Under the pieces are notes generated by a model, which was given only the letters and a program-made list of their open reading frames with translations, was not told the DNA's origin and did not search any database. From positions 2,682,501-2,746,500 of the forward strand of contig NZ_CP032311.1 of NCBI RefSeq assembly GCF_004803755.1: 64,000 nt of DNA. The letters run 5' to 3'. This DNA comes from Pseudomonas sp. DG56-2 (GTDB taxonomy: Bacteria; Pseudomonadota; Gammaproteobacteria; Pseudomonadales; Pseudomonadaceae). Numbering within the stretch: the stretch's first letter is position 1; every line of letters starts with the position of its first letter. The position numbers and the translations under genes were made by a program. Shown here piece after piece: positions 16,304 to 25,032 of the stretch.

Positions 16304-16793
16304 CGCAGCGGTCGTTGAGGCCATGGCGCTGCTCGGCAGCCAACTGTTGTTGCAGAAAGCCGCCAAGGCTGTGCTCGTCAAGCTGGACGAATCCCAGGCG
16401 CGTGTAGAAAGGCGCATTCCACGGCACCTTGCTGAAGGTGGTCAAGGTAAGTCCGCTGTAGCCTTGCTGCTGTGCCCAGCGCCGGACCTCTGCAATCAAG
16501 CGCCGACCCAAGCCTTCCCCCTGGACCGCCTGCGCCACTGACAACTCGACAATATGCCAATCTTCACCGCAGTCCTGGCCGCAGAGAAAACCCCAGGGCT
16601 GATCTTGCTCATCAACCACTACCCAGGCATGGCCATTGCCAATAAAAGTCTGATGCTGCGAGGCATTGAGCACGTCGCCACTGGCGAGCCACTGCAAACC
16701 TTCGTAGGCGGTAAAAGCCTGAGCAGCAGAGCGTTCGACCGCCGCCAGCAAGTGCGCATCTTGGTCACGGGCCATACGGATGGCGAGAGGCAT
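16278..16793 (-). CDS. GNAT-family N-acetyltransferase
   Basis: A 171-residue single-domain GNAT protein. The acetyl-CoA-binding motif A is seen as LSVAQAVQGEGLGRRLIAEV, followed by a motif B stretch (GYSGLTLTTFSKVPWNAPFYTRLGF), which is typical. The start MPLAIRMARDQDAHLLAAVE at 16793 gives the usual N-terminal beta-strand; a longer frame from 16835 adds 14 residues with no ribosome site. It overlaps the convergent KfrA-like gene by 26 bp at their 3' ends. Substrate not predictable. Confidence 0.8.
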   Translation of the reverse strand: MPLAIRMARDQDAHLLAAVERSAAQAFTAYEGLQWLASGDVLNASQHQTFIGNGHAWVVVDEQDQPWGFLCGQDCGEDWHIVELSVAQAVQGEGLGRRLIAEVRRWAQQQGYSGLTLTTFSKVPWNAPFYTRLGFVQLDEHSLGGFLQQQLAAEQRHGLNDRCAMRLNLQR

Positions 16794-16954
16794 AGAGACA
16801 GCGTCCAATAGAAAACCGCAGCTATTCAAGGTCATGGAGCACTACGCGTCAAGGCTTCGCACCGCCACCCAGCGGCAATCAAGACCCGCAAAGCTTTTTG
16901 CTCTCTAGCAACTACAAAAATCATAATTTCGCCTTTTCAAGCCATTGCACAGAA

Positions 16955-17007
16955 TGCGCCCTACACCCACCCACGGCCATCCGCGTGGGAAACCTCAGTA
17001 GGGCGCA
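16955..17007 (+). promoter_or_regulatory. Leader stem enclosing the ribosome site of the flavin monooxygenase gene
   Basis: TGCGCCCTA (16955-16963) pairs perfectly with TAGGGCGCA (16999-17007); an inner stem CCCACG (16970-16975) with CGTGGG (16984-16989) stacks inside. The right arm contains the only plausible Shine-Dalgarno sequence (AGGG, 17000-17003) for the ATG at 17011. Folding would hide it, suggesting translational control of the operon's first gene. Alternatively the dyad could be a protein operator. Confidence 0.45.
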
Positions 17008-17010
17008 GAG

Positions 17011-18330
17011 ATGACAAATAATAAGACAGCAGTAGACACGCTTGTGGTTGGCGCCGGCCAAGCCGGTATTGCCATGAGCGAACATTTGAGCCGCCTCGGC
17101 GTGTCGCACCTGGTCCTTGAACGTAATCGCATTGCCGAAGCCTGGCGTACTGGACGCTGGGACTCTTTGGTTGCCAACGGTCCTGCCTGGCACGATCGCT
17201 TCCCTGGCCTTGAGTTCGAGGGGCTGGATCCTGATGCCTTCGCCCCCAAGGATCAGGTCGCTGATTACTTCGAAGCCTATGCGCGCAAATTCGATGCGCC
17301 GGTGCGTACCGGCGTGGAAGTGACCAAGGTCGAACGTAACGTCGGGCGTCCGGGCTTTACTATTGAAACCTCCGACGGTGTGATCGAGGCCAACAATGTA
17401 GTGGTCGCCACCGGGCCATTTCAGCGTCCGGTGATTCCCGCTATCGCGCCAGTCGACAGCAAGGTCGCGCAGATCCATTCCGCCGAATACCGCAACCCGC
17501 AGCAATTGGCCGACGGCGCCGTATTGGTGGTAGGTGCCGGTTCTTCTGGGGTGCAGATCGCCGATGAACTGCAGCGTGCCGGCAAGCAGGTCTACCTTTC
17601 GGTGGGTGCCCATGATCGTCCACCACGCGCTTACCGCAACCGCGACTTCTGCTGGTGGCTGGGGGTGCTCGGCTTGTGGGATGCCGAAGGTGTACAGCCG
17701 GGCAAAGAGCACGTCACCATTGCTGTGAGCGGTGCGCGCGGCGGCCATACCGTGGATTTTCGTCGCCTGGCCCAGCAAGGCATGATCCTGGTCGGCCTGA
17801 CCAAGGCCTTCGACAACGGTGTGGTGAGCTTCGAGGCGAACCTGGCCGAGAATATTGCCCGCGGTGACGAAAACTACCTGGCCTTGCTTGATGCCGCCGA
17901 CGCCTACATCGACGCCAATGGCCTGGATCTGCCGCAGGAGCCGGAAGCGCGAATCATGCTGCCTGATCCAGCCTGCCTGACTCAGCCGATTCTGGAGCTA
18001 GACCTGGCCAAGACTGGGGTGACCACCGTTATCTGGGCCACGGGTTATTCGGTCGACTACGACTGGCTGAAGGTCGATGCCTTCAAGGCGGATGGCAAGC
18101 CGCAGCACCAGCGCGGCGTTTCCAGCGAACCGGGCATCTACTTCGTCGGCTTGCCGTGGCTGGCCCGTCGTGGCTCGGCCTTTATCTGGGGTGTGTGGCA
18201 CGACGCCCGGCACATCGGCGAGCACATCATCAAGCAGCGCGCCTATTTCGACTATCGGGATGCCTCGCAACGCCAGGCCGCAAGCCCTGAGTCCACCCTT
18301 CAATCCGCCCGCCTTATGGAAGTCCGTTGA
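17011..18330 (+). CDS. Flavin-dependent monooxygenase (FMO/BVMO-like oxidoreductase)
   Basis: A 439-residue FAD protein. The first Rossmann motif is GAGQAG at residues 14-19, the second (for NADPH) VLVVGAGSSGVQIADEL at about 171-187, and ATGPFQRPVIP separates them. The stretch IHSAEYRNP is near the FMO-type fingerprint. Such enzymes N-oxidise amines or insert oxygen into ketones. It is the first gene of a long plus-strand operon with RidA, M20, aldehyde dehydrogenase and aminotransferase genes, so an amine-bearing substrate is likely. The next start codon overlaps its stop by one base. Confidence 0.82.
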   Translation: MTNNKTAVDTLVVGAGQAGIAMSEHLSRLGVSHLVLERNRIAEAWRTGRWDSLVANGPAWHDRFPGLEFEGLDPDAFAPKDQVADYFEAYARKFDAPVRTGVEVTKVERNVGRPGFTIETSDGVIEANNVVVATGPFQRPVIPAIAPVDSKVAQIHSAEYRNPQQLADGAVLVVGAGSSGVQIADELQRAGKQVYLSVGAHDRPPRAYRNRDFCWWLGVLGLWDAEGVQPGKEHVTIAVSGARGGHTVDFRRLAQQGMILVGLTKAFDNGVVSFEANLAENIARGDENYLALLDAADAYIDANGLDLPQEPEARIMLPDPACLTQPILELDLAKTGVTTVIWATGYSVDYDWLKVDAFKADGKPQHQRGVSSEPGIYFVGLPWLARRGSAFIWGVWHDARHIGEHIIKQRAYFDYRDASQRQAASPESTLQSARLMEVR

Positions 18331-18740
18331 TGCCTACTCATACCCGCATTCGCATGTTCAACACCAAAGACACTTACCCGAACCAGACCCTGGACAACGA
18401 CCTGTGCCAGGCAGTGCGTGCCGGCAACACTGTGTACGTGCGCGGCCAGGTTGGCACCGATTTCAACGGGCAACTGGTAGGCCTGGGTGATCCTCGGGCG
18501 CAGGCCGAGCAAGCCATGCGCAACGTCAAGCAACTGCTCGAAGAAGCGGGCAGCGACCTCAGCCACATCGTCAAGACCACCACTTACCTGATCGATCCAC
18601 GCTACCGCGAGCCGGTGTACCAGGAGGTTGGCAAGTGGCTCAAGGGTGTCTTTCCGATCTCCACCGGTCTGGTGGTCAGTGCCCTCGGCCAGCCGCAGTG
18701 GTTGATGGAAATCGATGTGATTGCAGTCATTCCCGAATAA
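18330..18740 (+). CDS. RidA/YjgF-family protein
   Basis: A 136-residue Rid protein. The conserved Arg that binds the carboxylate of enamine/imine substrates is present in LIDPRYREPVYQEVG, and the C-terminal GQPQWLMEIDVIAVIPE matches the family end. Rid enzymes hydrolyse reactive 2-aminoacrylate-like imines released by PLP or flavin enzymes. ATG 18330 overlaps the TGA of the monooxygenase gene; TTG at 18327 is a less likely alternative. Within this operon it probably speeds deamination of an imine formed by the monooxygenase or clears one formed by the aminotransferase. Confidence 0.87.
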   Translation: MPTHTRIRMFNTKDTYPNQTLDNDLCQAVRAGNTVYVRGQVGTDFNGQLVGLGDPRAQAEQAMRNVKQLLEEAGSDLSHIVKTTTYLIDPRYREPVYQEVGKWLKGVFPISTGLVVSALGQPQWLMEIDVIAVIPE

Positions 18741-18752
18741 GGAGCGTGCACC

Positions 18753-19427
18753 ATGACCTTTTCCATCGTCGGCCGCTGTGCTGAAACAGGCCAGCTCGGC
18801 ATCGCGATCAGTTCATCGAGCATTGCCGTGGGCGCGCGTTGTCCCTGGATGCGCTCGGGGGTAGGCGCGGTCTCGAGCCAGAACATCACCCTGCCTGCCC
18901 TTGGGCCCCAAGTATTGGACGCTCTGGGCGAAGGCTTGACGCCTCAGCAGGCGCTCGATCATGCGCTGACTCGCAACGGCTATAGCCAGTATCGTCAGGT
19001 TGCGGTTATCGATGCCCAGGGGCGCACTGCGGTATTCAGCGGCAACCACACCCTGGGCACCCACAATGCCTTGGCCGGTGAGCAATGTGTTGCAGCCGGC
19101 AACTTGCTGGCCAATCGTGGCGTGATCGAGCGTATGGTCGCGGTGTTCGAAAGCAGTGAAGGCTGTTTGGCGGCGCGCTTGCTCGCCGCGTTGCAAGCTG
19201 GTCAAGACGCCGGTGGTGAAGCCGGTGCGGTGCATTCGGCGGCCATGTCGGTGGTGGACGAGCTGGTGTGGCCCATCGTCGATCTGCGCGTGGACTGGGC
19301 TGAGGAAAATCCCATTGGCGAACTGCATACACTCTGGGCTGCCTATCAACCGCAATTGCAGGACTACCTGACCCGCGCCCTCAATCCAACCCTGGCACCG
19401 AGTTACGGAGTACCGGGCGATGAGTGA
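18753..19427 (+). CDS. DUF1028 family protein (putative Ntn-type hydrolase)
   Basis: A 224-residue DUF1028 protein, starting MTFSIVGRCAETGQLGIAIS and continuing with the family segments SIAVGARCPW and VGAVSSQN. Members resemble Ntn hydrolases and often sit next to M20 peptidases, as here. Function is not settled; amide hydrolysis is suspected. AAGGAGCGTGCACC precedes the ATG. The 3' end overlaps the M20 gene by 8 bp, indicating coupled translation. Confidence 0.83.
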   Translation: MTFSIVGRCAETGQLGIAISSSSIAVGARCPWMRSGVGAVSSQNITLPALGPQVLDALGEGLTPQQALDHALTRNGYSQYRQVAVIDAQGRTAVFSGNHTLGTHNALAGEQCVAAGNLLANRGVIERMVAVFESSEGCLAARLLAALQAGQDAGGEAGAVHSAAMSVVDELVWPIVDLRVDWAEENPIGELHTLWAAYQPQLQDYLTRALNPTLAPSYGVPGDE

Positions 19428-20583
19428 GCTGCGCAGCCGCGCCTTGCTGGCCAAGCTCATCGGTTTTGCCACGGTCAGCCGCGACTCGAACCTTGCGTTG
19501 ATCGAGTTCGTGCGTGACTACCTGCAAGGCCTGGGAGTCAGCTGCGAGCTGATCTACAACGCCGAACGCAGTAAAGCCAACCTACTGGCCAGCATCGGCC
19601 CGGCCGTGGAGGGTGGTGTGGTGCTGTCAGGACACACCGATGTGGTGCCGGTGGAGGGGCAGGCCTGGACGGTCGAGCCGTTCGCCATGACTGAACAACA
19701 CGGCAACCTCTACGGCCGTGGTGCGGCAGACATGAAAGGCTATCTCGCCTCGGTGCTGGCTGCCGTACCGGTGTTTCTGGCCAGCCCTCTGCGCCGACCG
19801 GTGCACCTGGCGTTCTCCTATGACGAAGAAGTGGGTTGCCTGGGCGTGCGTAGCCTGCTGGAGGTGTTGCCACAGCGAATCCCGCAACCGGCGCTGTGCC
19901 TGATCGGCGAACCCACCGAGTTGAAGCCGGTACTGGGGCACAAGGGCAAGCTGGCAATGCGTTGCCACGTGCATGGCGCACCGTGCCATTCGGCATACGC
20001 GCCGTACGGCGTCAATGCCATCGAGCAGGCTGCGCGGCTGATCGGGCGCCTGGGCGAAATCGGTCAGCGCCTGGCTGCGCCAGAACACCACGATGACCGT
20101 TTCGACCCGGCGTACTCCACGGTCCAGGTCGGAGTGATCCAGGGCGGTACAGCCTTGAACATCGTTCCGGCTGATTGCCGCTTCGACTTCGAAGTACGCG
20201 CCTTGCCCGCCTTCGAGCCGCAAGGGGTGCTGGATGAGCTGCAAACCTATGCCGAGCAGACGCTATTGCCTGCCATGCAGGCTGTCAATGTCGACACCTC
20301 CATCCGTTTTGAAGCCATCTCGGCCTATCCGGGCCTGGCGACCGCGCCGAAAAGTGCCGCAGCCCAGCTCATTGCCCACCTGTGCGGCAGCGATGCCTTC
20401 AGCACCGTGGCCTTTGGTACGGAGGGCGGCTTGTTCGATCAGGCCGGAATTCCTGCCGTGGTGTGCGGTCCCGGCAGCATGGAGCAAGGACACAAGCCCG
20501 ACGAATTTGTCAGTGTCGAGCAAATGGCAGCCTGCGACCGGCTGATGGACCGATTGGCAGCCTACCTCTGCAACACCCGATAA
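19420..20583 (+). CDS. ArgE/DapE-like M20 deacylase
   Basis: A 387-residue zinc hydrolase of the acetylornithine deacetylase type. Metal and catalytic residues are visible: H72 and D74 in SGHTDVVPVEG, D104 in GRGAADMKGY, and E136/E137 in SYDEEVGCLG. A late His lies in CGPGSMEQGHKPDE. It removes an acyl group from an N-acylated amino compound. Co-occurrence with DUF1028, RidA, aldehyde dehydrogenase and aminotransferase suggests an N-acylated diamine or amino acid intermediate rather than arginine biosynthesis. Confidence 0.85.
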   Translation: MSELRSRALLAKLIGFATVSRDSNLALIEFVRDYLQGLGVSCELIYNAERSKANLLASIGPAVEGGVVLSGHTDVVPVEGQAWTVEPFAMTEQHGNLYGRGAADMKGYLASVLAAVPVFLASPLRRPVHLAFSYDEEVGCLGVRSLLEVLPQRIPQPALCLIGEPTELKPVLGHKGKLAMRCHVHGAPCHSAYAPYGVNAIEQAARLIGRLGEIGQRLAAPEHHDDRFDPAYSTVQVGVIQGGTALNIVPADCRFDFEVRALPAFEPQGVLDELQTYAEQTLLPAMQAVNVDTSIRFEAISAYPGLATAPKSAAAQLIAHLCGSDAFSTVAFGTEGGLFDQAGIPAVVCGPGSMEQGHKPDEFVSVEQMAACDRLMDRLAAYLCNTR

Positions 20584-20599
20584 CGATAAGGAGTTTGCG

Positions 20600-22093
20600 G
20601 TGAACGATTTCAATCAATGGACAACGCTGGCGGGACAACAACGTTTGATCGACACAGCGTTGATCGACGGCCAGCCTTGTCAGGCGCAAAGCGGCGAGCG
20701 CTTCGAGGTCATCAACCCGGCTACGAACGCGGTGCTGGCGCACGTGGTTGCCTGTGGACAGGCGGAAGTGGACCTGGCGGTTTCATGTGCTCGTCGAGCG
20801 TTCGAGCAGGGACCCTGGGCAAGAATGGCTCCCGGAGAGCGCAAGGCGATATTGCTCAAGCTGTCGCAACTGATGCTCGAACACCGTGACGAACTGGCCT
20901 TGCTCGACTCATTGAGCATGGGCAAGCCGGTAATGGATGCCTGGAACATCGACGTACCCGGTGCCGCCCATGTATTCGCCTGGTACGGCGAAAGCCTCGA
21001 CAAGCTGTACGACCAGGTCGCACCGACTGCGAGCAATGCCCTGGCGACCATCACTCGCGTACCGCTGGGCGTGATCGGTGCGGTGGTGCCGTGGAACTTC
21101 CCGCTGGACATGGCCGCCTGGAAGCTAGCCCCAGCCTTGGCTGCTGGCAACAGTGTGGTGCTCAAGCCGGCAGAACAATCGCCGTTCTCGGCCTTGCGCC
21201 TGGCCGAACTGGCGCTTGAGGCGGGTATACCGGCGGGTGTACTCAACGTCATACCCGGTTTGGGCGAGGAGGCCGGTCGCGCCCTTGGCTTGCACATGGA
21301 TGTCGATGCGCTGGTGTTTACCGGATCGACCGAAGTCGGCAAGTACTTCATGCAGTATGCCGCGCAGTCGAACCTCAAGCAGGTCTGGCTGGAGTGCGGT
21401 GGCAAAAGTGCAAACCTGGTGTTTGCCGATTGCCAGGACCTGGATCTGGCGGCTGAGAAGGCGGCATTCGGGATATTTTTCAACCAGGGTGAAGTGTGTT
21501 CGGCCAACTCGCGCTTGCTGGTGCAACGCTCGATTGCCGATGAGTTCATCCAGCGCTTGATCGACAAAGCTGGCAAGTGGCAACCCGGCAACCCATTGAA
21601 CCCGGCCAGCAGCGCGGGGGCGATTGTCGATGTCAAGCAGGCGCAACGCATCATGCAGTACATCGAGCAGGCTCAAGGAGAGGGCGCGCAACTGGTCTGC
21701 GGCGGCCACCAGTTGAGCGTTGACGGCTCGGACAACTTCATCGCGCCAACGATCTTCACCGGCGTGACGGCCGACATGACCCTGGCCCGCGAAGAGGTGT
21801 TTGGCCCGGTACTGGCGGTTAGCGTGTTTGACGACGAAGACCAGGCCGTCGCCCTGGCCAACGACCACATCTATGCCCTGGCAGCCTCGGTGTGGAGCGA
21901 TGACCTTAACCGCGCACTTCGCGTAGCGCGGCGTTTGAATGCCGGCACAGTCTCGGTCAATACCGTCGATGCCCTGGATGTGACCGTGCCCTTCGGTGGC
22001 GGCAAGCAGTCGGGCTTTGGCCGCGACCTGTCACTGCATTCATTCGACAAGTACACCCAATTGAAAACCACCTGGATCCAACTGCGCGGCTGA
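20600..22093 (+). CDS. Aldehyde dehydrogenase (PuuC-like)
   Basis: A 497-residue NAD(P)-dependent aldehyde dehydrogenase. The general base is E265 (LECGGKSANLVF) and the nucleophile C300 (FFNQGEVCSANSR); the cofactor loop is FTGSTEVGKY (about 240-249). The closest recognisable type is the gamma-glutamyl-gamma-aminobutyraldehyde dehydrogenase PuuC group. The start is GTG with ATAAGGAGTTTGCG upstream. In this operon it should oxidise the aldehyde made by the aminotransferase encoded two genes downstream. Confidence 0.87.
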   Translation: MNDFNQWTTLAGQQRLIDTALIDGQPCQAQSGERFEVINPATNAVLAHVVACGQAEVDLAVSCARRAFEQGPWARMAPGERKAILLKLSQLMLEHRDELALLDSLSMGKPVMDAWNIDVPGAAHVFAWYGESLDKLYDQVAPTASNALATITRVPLGVIGAVVPWNFPLDMAAWKLAPALAAGNSVVLKPAEQSPFSALRLAELALEAGIPAGVLNVIPGLGEEAGRALGLHMDVDALVFTGSTEVGKYFMQYAAQSNLKQVWLECGGKSANLVFADCQDLDLAAEKAAFGIFFNQGEVCSANSRLLVQRSIADEFIQRLIDKAGKWQPGNPLNPASSAGAIVDVKQAQRIMQYIEQAQGEGAQLVCGGHQLSVDGSDNFIAPTIFTGVTADMTLAREEVFGPVLAVSVFDDEDQAVALANDHIYALAASVWSDDLNRALRVARRLNAGTVSVNTVDALDVTVPFGGGKQSGFGRDLSLHSFDKYTQLKTTWIQLRG

Positions 22094-22157
22094 GGACCTG
22101 TGCGAGCCGCCTTGCCCTGCGAAATATCTCCAAATAAAACTAAAAACGGAGCAATCG

Positions 22158-23582
22158 ATGAATACCGATGCAAGCGTGTCCGCAAGCGCCCTGGCGCCGC
22201 CTGCGAGTAGAAAGAAACTGGGCCTGAGCGCCTTGTTGGCCGTCGCCATCGGCCTGGTCGTTTCGCAAGGGGTGATGGTGCTGATGCTGCAGGGCGTCGG
22301 CATCGCCGGGGCGGGCTTCATCATCCCCCTGGCGCTGGCCTGGCTGTTGGCCTTGAGCTACGCCTGCTCGTTCTCGGAGCTGGCCTTGATGATTCCCCGC
22401 GCAGGCAGCCTGAGTAGCTACACAGAAGTCGCCATCGGCCAGTTTCCGGCAATCCTCGCGACGTTTTCGGGGTACGTGGTGGTGGCAATGTTCGCGCTGT
22501 CGGCAGAGCTGCTGCTGATGGAGTTCATCATCGACAAGGTCTATCCGCACTCGATGCCACCGCTGACCGTAGCCCTTGGCGTGCTGGCGCTGTTCACCGT
22601 GCTCAACCTGTTCAACATCGATATCTTCGCCCGGCTGCAAACAGTGTTGGCGGTGGTGATGGTCGTGGTGTTGCTGGTCATGGGCCTGAGCGCGATGAAC
22701 AGCGACATCGTTTCGCCCAACCCGAGCCTGTTCGAGAGTGCCGGTTGGAACCCGATGGGCCTGGGTGTGATCGCCTTGACAGCGATGGCCGTGTGGGGGT
22801 TTGTCGGCGCCGAGTTCGTCTGCCCGCTGGTGGAGGAAACACGTCGCCCGGAGCGCAATATTCCCGGATCGATGATGCTCGGCCTGACCGTTATCTTCGT
22901 GATCATTGCCCTGTATGCATTGGGCGCTTTGCTCACCGTGCCGCAGCAAGAGCTTGCCAGCAACGGCCTGCCTCACTACCTGTTCGCCACCACTGTGTTC
23001 GGTGAAACCGGCAAGGTATTCCTGGTCACCGCAGCCATCACTGCTACCTGCAGCACGTTGAACAGCTCACTGGCAGCCATTCCGCGGATGCTGTTCGGCA
23101 TGGCGTGCAACGGCCAGGCCTTCGGCATTCTCAAGCGCCAGGGCAAACGTACCGGTGCGCCTTGGGTCGCGGTGCTGTTCGTCGCAGCTATCACCGGTTT
23201 GCCACTGTTGCTGATGCACGACCATCCAGACGCGATCAACCAGTTGCTGCTGGCCGCTGCCCTGGCGTGGTTGTTGGCCTACATCGTTACCCACATCAAC
23301 GTCATCGCCTTGCGTCGCCGCTATCCGCAGGTGCACCGGCCGTTCCGTACACCGTTCTACCCATTGCCACAGTTGTTCGGTATCGCCGGCATGCTCTTTG
23401 CGATCTGGAACGTTTCGCCTAGCCCGGAAATGACCTTCTCGATCTTCGCGTACGCCGGCCTGGTGCTGCTGATCGTTTCGATCATCGCGGTGCTGTGGAT
23501 CAAGTGTGTGATGGGCAAACCCCTGTTCAAGCCAGAACCGCTGCAAAGCGCGCTTGTGGCTGGCAACGACAACAATCAATAA
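22158..23582 (+). CDS. APC-superfamily amino acid/polyamine permease
   Basis: A 474-residue inner-membrane transporter with about 12 predicted helices. Helix 1 region carries GLVVSQGVMVLMLQGVGIAG and the conserved helix 6 segment reads MAVWGFVGAEFVCPLVEET, as in amino acid-polyamine-organocation permeases. CGGAGCAATCG precedes the ATG. Located between the aldehyde dehydrogenase and aminotransferase genes, it most likely imports the amine substrate of the pathway. Confidence 0.87.
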   Translation: MNTDASVSASALAPPASRKKLGLSALLAVAIGLVVSQGVMVLMLQGVGIAGAGFIIPLALAWLLALSYACSFSELALMIPRAGSLSSYTEVAIGQFPAILATFSGYVVVAMFALSAELLLMEFIIDKVYPHSMPPLTVALGVLALFTVLNLFNIDIFARLQTVLAVVMVVVLLVMGLSAMNSDIVSPNPSLFESAGWNPMGLGVIALTAMAVWGFVGAEFVCPLVEETRRPERNIPGSMMLGLTVIFVIIALYALGALLTVPQQELASNGLPHYLFATTVFGETGKVFLVTAAITATCSTLNSSLAAIPRMLFGMACNGQAFGILKRQGKRTGAPWVAVLFVAAITGLPLLLMHDHPDAINQLLLAAALAWLLAYIVTHINVIALRRRYPQVHRPFRTPFYPLPQLFGIAGMLFAIWNVSPSPEMTFSIFAYAGLVLLIVSIIAVLWIKCVMGKPLFKPEPLQSALVAGNDNNQ

Positions 23583-23593
23583 GGAGACACGCA

Positions 23594-24976
23594 ATGACCA
23601 CTCAAGTCAAAACCGACCGTAGCACCAGCGACTACCAGGCCCTGGATGCGGCGCACCACATTCATGCGTTTCTCGACCAGAAAGCCCTGAACGAAGAAGG
23701 TCCGCGCGTAATCGTTCGCGGCGAAGGCCTGGCGCTTTGGGACAACGACGGCAAGCGTTACCTGGACGGCATGTCGGGCCTGTGGTGCACCAACCTCGGC
23801 TATGGCCGCAAGGACCTGGCTGCCGCGGCCAGCCAGCAGCTTGAACAACTGCCGTACTACAACATGTTCTTCCACACCACACACCCGGCGGTGGTCGAAC
23901 TGTCGGAGCTGTTGTTCAGCCTGTTGCCGGACCACTACAGCCATGCGATCTACACCAACTCCGGCTCTGAGGCCAACGAGGTATTGATCCGTACCGTACG
24001 CCGCTACTGGCAGATTCTCGACAAGCCGCAGAAGAAAATCATGATTGGCCGCTGGAACGGCTACCACGGCTCGACCCTGGGCGCCACGGCACTGGGTGGG
24101 ATGAAATTCATGCACGACATGGGCGGGGTAATCCCGGATGTCGCGCACATCGACGAGCCGTATTGGTTCGCCCATGAAGGCAACCTGACCCCAGCCGAAT
24201 TCGGCCTGCGTGCAGCGCGCCAGCTGGAAGAGAAGATTCTTGAACTGGGTGCCGAAAACGTGGCCGCCTTTGTCGCGGAACCCTTCCAGGGTGCAGGCGG
24301 GATGATCTTTCCGCCAGAAAGCTACTGGCCGGAAATCCAACGCATCTGCCGTCAGTACGACGTGCTGCTGTGCGCCGACGAAGTGATCGGTGGTTTTGGC
24401 CGCACCGGTGAGTGGTTCGCCCATGAATACTTCGGATTCGAGCCCGACACCCTGTCGATCGCCAAAGGCTTGACCAGCGGCTACATCCCAATGGGTGGCC
24501 TGATCCTGTCCAAGCGCATGGCCCAGGTACTGGTAGAGCAGGGCGGGGTATTCGCCCACGGCCTGACCTATTCCGGGCACCCGGTGGCTGCGGCGGTAGC
24601 GATCGCCAACCTCAAGGCCCTGCGCGACGAGGGCATTGTTACCCGGGTCAAGCAGGAAACTGGTCCGTACCTGCAGAGCTGCCTGCGCGAAGTGTTCGGT
24701 AATCACCCGATGATTGGCGAAGTTCAGGGCGCCGGCCTGGTGGCGGCGCTGCAGTTCGCCGAAGACAAAGCCAGCCGCAAGCGCTTTGCCAACGAGAACG
24801 ACATGGCCTGGCGCTGCCGCACCATCGGCTTCGAAGAGGGCCTGATCATTCGCTCGACCCTGGGGCGCATGATCATGGCCCCGGCGCTGGTCGCTGGCAA
24901 AGCCGAGATCGATGAGCTGGTCGATAAAACCCGAATAGCCGTAGACCGCACCGCACGCGAATACGGTTTGCTGTAA
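23594..24976 (+). CDS. Class III aminotransferase (SpuC/putrescine-pyruvate type)
   Basis: A 460-residue omega-aminotransferase. PLP-binding residues: K291 in LSIAKGLTSGYIPMGG, D262 in CADEVIGGFGRTG, and the phosphate-binding NSGSEANE segment (122-129). It transfers an amino group from a diamine or omega-amino acid, usually to pyruvate. AAGGAGACACGCA fixes the ATG at 23594, 11 bp after the permease stop. The aldehyde product fits the upstream aldehyde dehydrogenase. Confidence 0.88.
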   Translation: MTTQVKTDRSTSDYQALDAAHHIHAFLDQKALNEEGPRVIVRGEGLALWDNDGKRYLDGMSGLWCTNLGYGRKDLAAAASQQLEQLPYYNMFFHTTHPAVVELSELLFSLLPDHYSHAIYTNSGSEANEVLIRTVRRYWQILDKPQKKIMIGRWNGYHGSTLGATALGGMKFMHDMGGVIPDVAHIDEPYWFAHEGNLTPAEFGLRAARQLEEKILELGAENVAAFVAEPFQGAGGMIFPPESYWPEIQRICRQYDVLLCADEVIGGFGRTGEWFAHEYFGFEPDTLSIAKGLTSGYIPMGGLILSKRMAQVLVEQGGVFAHGLTYSGHPVAAAVAIANLKALRDEGIVTRVKQETGPYLQSCLREVFGNHPMIGEVQGAGLVAALQFAEDKASRKRFANENDMAWRCRTIGFEEGLIIRSTLGRMIMAPALVAGKAEIDELVDKTRIAVDRTAREYGLL

Positions 24977-24979
24977 AGC

Positions 24980-25009
24980 CCCGTACACCGGCTCGTACGG
25001 GCGAGCCGG
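24980..25009 (+). terminator. Two mutually exclusive hairpins between aminotransferase and binding-protein genes
   Basis: Stem 1 pairs CCCGTAC (24980-24986) with GTACGGG (24995-25001). Stem 2 pairs CCGGCTCG (24988-24995) with CGAGCCGG (25002-25009). The arms interlock, so only one can form. Placed between two operon genes, the structure may set a different expression level for the periplasmic protein. No U-tract is present. Confidence 0.45.
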
Positions 25010-25032
25010 CATCTAATAAGAGGAACAGATCC

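Noticed and set aside
16921..17778. A 285-codon minus-strand frame opposite the flavin monooxygenase
   Set aside because: Shadow of the FAD protein gene, whose two Rossmann motifs prove the plus-strand frame.
22140..22976. A 278-codon His/Gln-rich minus-strand frame
   Set aside because: Typical antisense of a hydrophobic membrane protein gene (the APC permease); composition is an artefact of complementing Leu/Val codons.
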